Shown here one piece after another: positions 14,804-19,150 of a stretch of 19,150 nucleotides of DNA (position 1 is its first letter; each line of letters starts with the position of its first letter). The stretch is from assembly GCA_036397835.1 (NCBI GenBank), contig DASWIG010000575.1:1-19150 (forward strand), written 5' to 3'. Position numbers and translations under genes: made by a program. The notes below the pieces were generated by a model. It did no database searches and was not told where the DNA came from. It saw nothing but the letters and a program-made list of their open reading frames with translations. The DNA is from DASWIG01 sp036397835. Lineage in GTDB: Bacteria > Acidobacteriota > Thermoanaerobaculia > Multivoradales > J023.

Positions 14804-16029
14804 ACGAGCCGCCGCGAGCCGACCCGAAGGCGAGCGAGGATGCGCCGCGGCCTTCCGGTTTCGGCTTCCGCGTGGCCGCCGAGGATCCGGCGAGCCGGGC
14901 CCGCCGCGGCCGCCTCGAGACCCCCCACGGCGCGGTGGAGACGCCGGCCTTCGTGTTCTGCGCCACCAGGGGGACGATCAAGGCCGCCGGGCCCGCGGAC
15001 CTGGAGCGGGCCGGGGCGCAGATCGTCCTCGCCAACACCTACCACATGATGCTGCGTCCCGGCGGCGAGGTGGTCGAGCGCCTGGGGGGGTTGCACGGCT
15101 TCACCGGCTGGCGCGGGCCGATGCTGACCGACAGCGGCGGCTTCCAGGTCTTCAGCCTCGGCCACGGCTCGGTGGCCGACGAGATCAAGGGCCGGCGCCG
15201 GACCGGCCGCGCCCCGACGCTGGTCGCCATCGGCGAGGACGGCGTTACCTTCCGCTCCTACGTCGACGGCCGCCGCGAGCTGCTGACGCCGGAGCGCTCG
15301 ATGGAGGTCCAGCGCCGGCTCGGCGCCGACCTCGTGCTGACCTTCGACGAGTGCACGCCGTTCCACGTCAGCCGCGACTACACGCGCCGTTCCCTCGAGC
15401 GCACCCACCGCTGGGCCGACCGTTGCCTGGCCGAGCTGCGCCGCGGGGGTGACGGCCGCCAGGCGCTTTACGGTATCCTCCAGGGCGGCATCTACCGGGA
15501 CCTGCGGGCCGCCGCCGCTGAGTTCGTCTCGGCGCGGCCGTTTTTCGGCCATGCCGTGGGCGGCTCGCTGGGAGCCGAGAAGGAGCAGATGTACGACGTG
15601 GTGGGCTTCGCCCTCGACCGGCTGCGCCGTGACCGGCCGGTGCACCTGCTGGGGATCGGCGCCGTGCGCGACGTCTGGGAGTGCGTCGAGCGCGGCGTCG
15701 ACACCTTCGACTGCGTCGCGCCGACGCGGATCGCCCGCCACGGCTGGGCGCTGACGCGCCGCGAGCCGGGCTGGAGGATGAACCTGAGGAACGCCCGCTT
15801 CAAGCTCGACCCGGCGCCGATCGACGAAGACTGCGACTGTCCGACTTGCCGGCGCTTCTCGCGCGCCTACCTCCACTATCTCTTCAAGGCGGGCGAGATT
15901 CAGGCCATGCACCACGTCACCGTGTGCAACGTCCATTTCATGGTCCGTCTGATGAAGGAGATCCGCGCGTCCCTGTCGCAGGGACGGTTCGCGGAGGCGA
16001 AGAAAGCTTGGCTGGAAGGAGACCCGTGA
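14788..16029 (+). CDS. tgt: tRNA-guanine transglycosylase, predicted queuine-type specificity
   Basis: The gene encodes 413 residues. The enzyme swaps guanine 34 of GUN-anticodon tRNAs for a 7-deazaguanine base. Landmarks: FVFCATRGTIK, then TDSGGFQVFSL, then FDECTP (D187, C189), GILQGG (Q232), the nucleophile D308 in TFDCVAPTR, and a zinc site C349-x-C351-x2-C354. Two positions deviate. The loop usually GGL(A/S)VGE reads GGSLGAE (258-264), placing glycine G262 at the Val233 position (Zymomonas numbering) that limits pocket size in preQ1 enzymes. The fourth zinc ligand, normally histidine 26 residues after the third cysteine, is C380. The N-terminus is about 30 residues longer than the E. coli enzyme and contains FGFRVAAEDPASRARRG. 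It overlaps yhhQ upstream and qng1 downstream (TGATG). No queA, queG or queC-F gene is in the window. Confidence 0.93.
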   Translation: MGTALNEPPRADPKASEDAPRPSGFGFRVAAEDPASRARRGRLETPHGAVETPAFVFCATRGTIKAAGPADLERAGAQIVLANTYHMMLRPGGEVVERLGGLHGFTGWRGPMLTDSGGFQVFSLGHGSVADEIKGRRRTGRAPTLVAIGEDGVTFRSYVDGRRELLTPERSMEVQRRLGADLVLTFDECTPFHVSRDYTRRSLERTHRWADRCLAELRRGGDGRQALYGILQGGIYRDLRAAAAEFVSARPFFGHAVGGSLGAEKEQMYDVVGFALDRLRRDRPVHLLGIGAVRDVWECVERGVDTFDCVAPTRIARHGWALTRREPGWRMNLRNARFKLDPAPIDEDCDCPTCRRFSRAYLHYLFKAGEIQAMHHVTVCNVHFMVRLMKEIRASLSQGRFAEAKKAWLEGDP

Positions 16030-16994
16030 TGGAACCCCGTCCGCTCGACACCGTCCGTGAAGCCTGCCGCCAGATCGCCGGCAGGGCAGAGTACGTCCGG
16101 ATCGCCGCCGACCGTATTCCCGCCTACGCGGCGTCGATACCACCGCGAGAGCTCATGGCGCCGGCGCTCGACCCCGATTTCCATTATCTCGGTCAGGGCC
16201 CGGACACCGCGAGCTTCATCCTGTCGCTGGCGGCGATCAACTTCGGCTCCGGCTACTTCCCTCTGCTGCGGCGGACGGTCAAGTCCTCGGTCTACTTCAC
16301 GATCGCCCGTGCGTGGAAGGACCGCTACGAGAAGCGCGGTCCGGTCACCGCCGACGTCCTGGCGCGGCTCGACGTCGAGGACTGCACCCGCCTCTTCCGC
16401 CAGGACCGGCGCAACGAGACCGTCCGCGAGCTGATGCAGAACGTCGCGCTGGCGATGAACGAGCTCGGCCGCCACGTGCGCGACCGCTACGACGGCAGCT
16501 TCGTGGCGCTGATCGAGGCCGCCGGGGGATCGGCGGAGCAGCTCGTGGAGCTCCTGGTGGCGATGCCCCGCTTCGACGACGTGGCCTTCTACGAGGAGCT
16601 CGACGTGCCGTTCTACAAGCGCGCCCAACTGGCGGCCGCCGACCTCGCGCGCGCCTTCGGCGGCGAGGGCCCGGGCCGTTTCGACGACCTCGGCCGCCTC
16701 ACCGTCTTCGCCGACAACCTGGTGCCCCACGTGCTGCGCCTCGACGGCGTCCTGCGCTACGCTCCGGGGCTCGCTCAACGCGTCGACGCCGGCGACCTCG
16801 TCGAGGCGCAGTCGCCCGAGGAGATCGAGATCCGGGCCGCGACCGTGCACGCGGGGGAGCTCCTCGTGCAGGAGCTGCAACGGTTGGGCAGGCCGGTCAC
16901 CGCGGTGGAGGTCGACGCCTTCCTGTGGAACCGGGGGCTCGAGCCGGCGTACGCCTCGCCGCCGCCCCACCACACCCGGACCATCTACTACTGA
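16029..16994 (+). CDS. qng1: Queuosine salvage hydrolase, DUF2419 / Qng1-like
   Basis: The gene encodes 321 residues, near the usual length of this mainly eukaryotic family (human member about 340). Landmarks along the protein: HYLGQGPDTASFILSLAAIN; INFGSGYFPLLR; FYKRAQLAAADLARAF; LTVFADNLVPHVLRLDGVL (about 224-240); the acidic EIEIRAATVHAGELLVQEL; and VDAFLWNRGL at the C-terminus. Family knowledge: Qng1/DUF2419 hydrolyses queuosine 5'-monophosphate to release queuine base, allowing reuse of queuosine from degraded tRNA; bacterial members are known. The start ATG overlaps the tgt stop (TGATG), so it is made with Tgt. Convergent with rlpA, 22 bp away, with no obvious terminator between. Confidence 0.88.
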   Translation: MEPRPLDTVREACRQIAGRAEYVRIAADRIPAYAASIPPRELMAPALDPDFHYLGQGPDTASFILSLAAINFGSGYFPLLRRTVKSSVYFTIARAWKDRYEKRGPVTADVLARLDVEDCTRLFRQDRRNETVRELMQNVALAMNELGRHVRDRYDGSFVALIEAAGGSAEQLVELLVAMPRFDDVAFYEELDVPFYKRAQLAAADLARAFGGEGPGRFDDLGRLTVFADNLVPHVLRLDGVLRYAPGLAQRVDAGDLVEAQSPEEIEIRAATVHAGELLVQELQRLGRPVTAVEVDAFLWNRGLEPAYASPPPHHTRTIYY

Positions 16995-17016
16995 GAGCAA
17001 CGACTGGAGAGAAGCA

Positions 17017-17661
17017 TCACGAGAGCGGGACGATGATGCCGTCGTGGCCGCGTTGCCGCAGGCGGCGCCGCAGCTCCACGGCCTCGTCTCGGGTTCCGAA
17101 GAGGCCGATCCGTACCCGGTGCCAGCCTCCTGCGCTCTCGATCTCGACGCCCGGGAAGTCCACCGCCACCCGGGTCTGCACGTCGAGGGCGTTGCGGTAG
17201 TCGCGGTACGCCCCGACCTGCACGGTGTAGCGGGTCAGCCGGGTCTCGCCGGGGCGGCCCATGCCCACCTCGACCACCCGGATCTCGACCCGCGCCAGGC
17301 CGGCGCCGATCATCCCGAGCTCGCGGGCCGCGGCGTAGGAGAGGTCGAGCATGCGGCCGCGCACGAAAGGACCGCGGTCGTTGATCCGCACCTGCACGCT
17401 GCGGCCGTTGTCGAGGTTCCTGACCTCGATGAGCGTGTCCAGCGGGAGCTCGCGGTGGGCCGCGGAGAGGCTGTACATGTCGTAGATCTCGCCCGACGCG
17501 GTGGGCTTGCCGTGGAACTCGCCGCCGTACCACGAGGCGACGCCGCGCTGGACGATCCCCGTCGACGGCCGGGCGAGGCGCTCGGAGGCGCAGCCGGCGA
17601 GCTGCCCCGCCGCGCAGAGGGCTGCCGCGAGGAGCGCGAGCCGGCCGCGCTGCGCCCTCAA
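17017..17661 (-). CDS. rlpA: RlpA-type septal lytic transglycosylase/lipoprotein with SPOR domain
   Basis: The gene encodes 214 residues from TTG 17661, which overlaps the purB stop by two bases; GGAGG lies about ten bases upstream. The start is supported by a lipoprotein signal ending in a lipobox, LAGC with C24. A double-psi beta-barrel domain follows (GVASWYGGEFHGKPTASGE through VRINDRGPFVRGRMLDLS, about 39-120). Then comes a C-terminal SPOR domain (YTVQVGAYRDYRNALDV through HDGIIVPLS, about 142-214), which binds denuded peptidoglycan at the septum. Family knowledge: RlpA cuts naked glycan strands during cell separation. The interval between purB and rlpA is negative, so they share a transcript. 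Confidence 0.9.
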   Translation of the reverse strand: MRAQRGRLALLAAALCAAGQLAGCASERLARPSTGIVQRGVASWYGGEFHGKPTASGEIYDMYSLSAAHRELPLDTLIEVRNLDNGRSVQVRINDRGPFVRGRMLDLSYAAARELGMIGAGLARVEIRVVEVGMGRPGETRLTRYTVQVGAYRDYRNALDVQTRVAVDFPGVEIESAGGWHRVRIGLFGTRDEAVELRRRLRQRGHDGIIVPLS

Positions 17662-19106
17662 ACCCTCGGTTCCTCCACGGCGGCCGCCTCGAGACCCGCC
17701 AGGGCCGGCTCCACGACCTCCCGCAGGTACTCCTCCACCTGGGCCTGGGCGCGGCCGGTGAACCGCCCCGGATCGATCCAGGCGTCGATCTCGGCGCGTG
17801 CGAGGCGGAAGGAGGGGTCGGCCGCCACCCGCTCGAGCAGGGGGTTGTCGCCGCCCGCCTCGACGGCTTCCTGCGCTTCGAGGCTGTAGCGGCGAAGCGT
17901 CTCGTGCAGCACCTGGCGGTCGCCGCCGCGGCGCGCCGCCTCCATCAGCAGCGTCTCGGTGGCCATGAACGGCAGCTCGCGCCGCACCCGCGCCGCGATC
18001 GTGCGCTCGCGCACCACCAAGCCGGCGGCGAGGTGGGTCGCCAGGCCGAGCACTGCGTCGGCGGTGAGGAAGGCGTCGGGCAGCACCAGGCGGCGGTTCG
18101 CGGAGTCGTCGAGGCTGCGCTCGAGCCATTGCAGCGAGCTGTTGAGCGGGCCGTTCAGCGCGTCGGTCAGCAGGCGCCGGGCGAGGCCGCACATGCGCTC
18201 GGCGCGGATCGGATTGCGCTTGTAGGCCATGGCCGAGGAGCCCACCTGGTCCTCGCCGAAGGGCTCGGCGAGCTCGCCCAGCCCTTGCAGGAGCCGCAGG
18301 TCGGTGCCCAGCTTGTGGCAGCTCTCGGCGATCCCGGCGAGGGCGGCGAGCGCCTGCGAGTCCTGCTTGCGGGGGTAGGTCTGGCCGGTCACCGGAAACG
18401 ACCCCGCGAAGCCCAGCCGCGCGGCGATCTCGCGGTCGAGCCGCCGCACCTTGTCGCCGTCGCCGTCGAAGAGCGTCATGAAGCTCGCCTGGGTGCCGGT
18501 GGTGCCCTTGGCGCCGCGGCAGCGCAGGGTCGCCAGCCGGTGAGCGACCTCGGCGAGGTCGGTCACGAAGTCCTGGAGCCAGAGGCAGGCGCGCTTGCCG
18601 ACCGTGGTGAGCTGCGCCGGCTGGAAGTGGGTGTAGGCGAGCGCCGGCACGGCGCGCGTGCGCGCGGCGAAATCGGCGAGGGCGCGGATCGTCGCCGCCA
18701 GCCGCCGGCGCAGCAGCTCGAGGGCGTCGCGCAGCAGCAGGGCGTCGGTGTTGTCGGTGATGAAGGCGCTGGTGGCGCCGAGGTGGAGCACGCCGCCCGC
18801 CTCGCCGGCGAGCTCGGCGAAGTGCCGCAGATGGGCGACGACGTCGTGACGCGTGCGGCGTTCGAGCTCGGCGACGCGCTCGAGGTCGAGGTCGGCCTCG
18901 GCGGCCTTGAGCGCCGCGACGTGAGCGTCGCTGATCGGCAGGCCCAGCCCCTTCTGGACCTCGGCGAGGGCGACCCACAGGCGGCGCCAGCAGGCGAAGC
19001 GGTGGCGGGCGGAGAAGAGCCTCGCCATCTCGCGCGAGGCGTAGCGCTCGTGGAGCGGGTTCTGCGGCGCGTCGGCGGCCGCCGTGGGTGCTTCGGCAGC
19101 GATCAT
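17658..19106 (-). CDS. purB: Adenylosuccinate lyase, eukaryotic-type (long) form
   Basis: The gene encodes 482 residues. The enzyme performs two fumarate-releasing steps in purine synthesis (SAICAR to AICAR, and adenylosuccinate to AMP). The sequence follows the animal-type enzyme closely: NPLHERYASREMARLFS, then HLGATSAFITDNTD, then AYTHFQPAQLTTVGKRACLWLQD, the flexible catalytic loop VGSSAMAYKRNPIRAERMC, and SLDDSANRRLVLPDAFLTAD. The signature normally reads SAMPYKRNP; here the proline is alanine, while the serines and lysine are kept. ATG 19106 is the first start in frame. The gene is followed without gap by rlpA. Confidence 0.93.
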   Translation of the reverse strand: MIAAEAPTAAADAPQNPLHERYASREMARLFSARHRFACWRRLWVALAEVQKGLGLPISDAHVAALKAAEADLDLERVAELERRTRHDVVAHLRHFAELAGEAGGVLHLGATSAFITDNTDALLLRDALELLRRRLAATIRALADFAARTRAVPALAYTHFQPAQLTTVGKRACLWLQDFVTDLAEVAHRLATLRCRGAKGTTGTQASFMTLFDGDGDKVRRLDREIAARLGFAGSFPVTGQTYPRKQDSQALAALAGIAESCHKLGTDLRLLQGLGELAEPFGEDQVGSSAMAYKRNPIRAERMCGLARRLLTDALNGPLNSSLQWLERSLDDSANRRLVLPDAFLTADAVLGLATHLAAGLVVRERTIAARVRRELPFMATETLLMEAARRGGDRQVLHETLRRYSLEAQEAVEAGGDNPLLERVAADPSFRLARAEIDAWIDPGRFTGRAQAQVEEYLREVVEPALAGLEAAAVEEPRV

Positions 19107-19133
19107 CGTTTCGCGGTCTCCGGGGCGGGCGAC

Positions 19134-19142
19134 ATTCTACCA
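19134..19142 (-). promoter_or_regulatory. Candidate extended -10 promoter of purB-rlpA
   Basis: On the minus strand TGGTAGAAT is an extended -10 (TGn plus TAGAAT) about 27 bases upstream of ATG 19106. The -35 region would lie at or beyond the right edge of the window and cannot be judged. GGAG about 11 bases before the ATG is a possible ribosome site. Confidence 0.4.
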
Positions 19143-19150
19143 GTCTCGGC

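Noticed and set aside
13990..16994. TonB receptor as part of the queuine salvage operon
   Set aside because: A strong intrinsic terminator separates them and yhhQ has its own -10 candidate. Functional linkage through queuine uptake is possible but unsupported by the sequence.

Overview
The window is high-GC bacterial chromosome, most likely from an Acidobacteriota-type organism. The main clue is a large TonB-dependent receptor with an N-terminal carboxypeptidase-regulatory-like domain (Oar type), a family greatly expanded in that phylum. TTG starts, extended -10 promoters without obvious -35 boxes and many palindromic intergenic repeats fit but are not diagnostic. The phylum is an inference.

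Layout. Positions 1-808 hold the end of a membrane-protein gene, a short ankyrin-like ORF that ends inside a paired-hairpin repeat, and a four-helix membrane protein resembling a fragment of haem-copper oxidase subunit I. Positions 835-2215 hold a CGNR-type regulator and an orphan antitoxin on the minus strand. Between them is a regular array of palindromes at 41-42 bp period with constant 17-bp spacers. Positions 2216-2856 are non-coding and packed with nested inverted repeats, including two REPIN-like elements in opposite orientation. Positions 2857-5771 are a compact minus-strand group of visibly lower GC content: a signal peptidase I-like protein lacking its catalytic lysine, an orphan HicB, an OLD/RecF-like ATPase and a small TOPRIM-like protein. 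The last two look like an uncharacterised defence-type module.

Positions 5854-10264 are a molybdenum hydroxylase operon (coxG-coxS-coxL-coxM order) with a form II active-site loop, so it is probably not a true CO dehydrogenase. Positions 10265-10957 are a long control region with a very good sigma-54 promoter match, leading into the TonB receptor (10958-13945), which ends at a strong intrinsic terminator. Positions 14048-16994 are a tightly overlapping three-gene operon: queuosine-precursor transporter (YhhQ), tRNA-guanine transglycosylase (Tgt) and a DUF2419/Qng1-type queuosine salvage hydrolase. The Tgt pocket carries GGSLG where preQ1-using enzymes carry GGL(A/S)VG, so the operon reads as import, release and direct insertion of queuine. 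The window ends with an RlpA lipoprotein and a eukaryotic-type adenylosuccinate lyase on the minus strand.

The items most worth a second look are the palindrome array at 1477-1793, the queuine salvage operon with its altered Tgt pocket and zinc site, the lepB-like/hicB/ATPase/TOPRIM group, and the REPIN-like elements. All positions and motifs were read by eye. No search, alignment or folding program was run.
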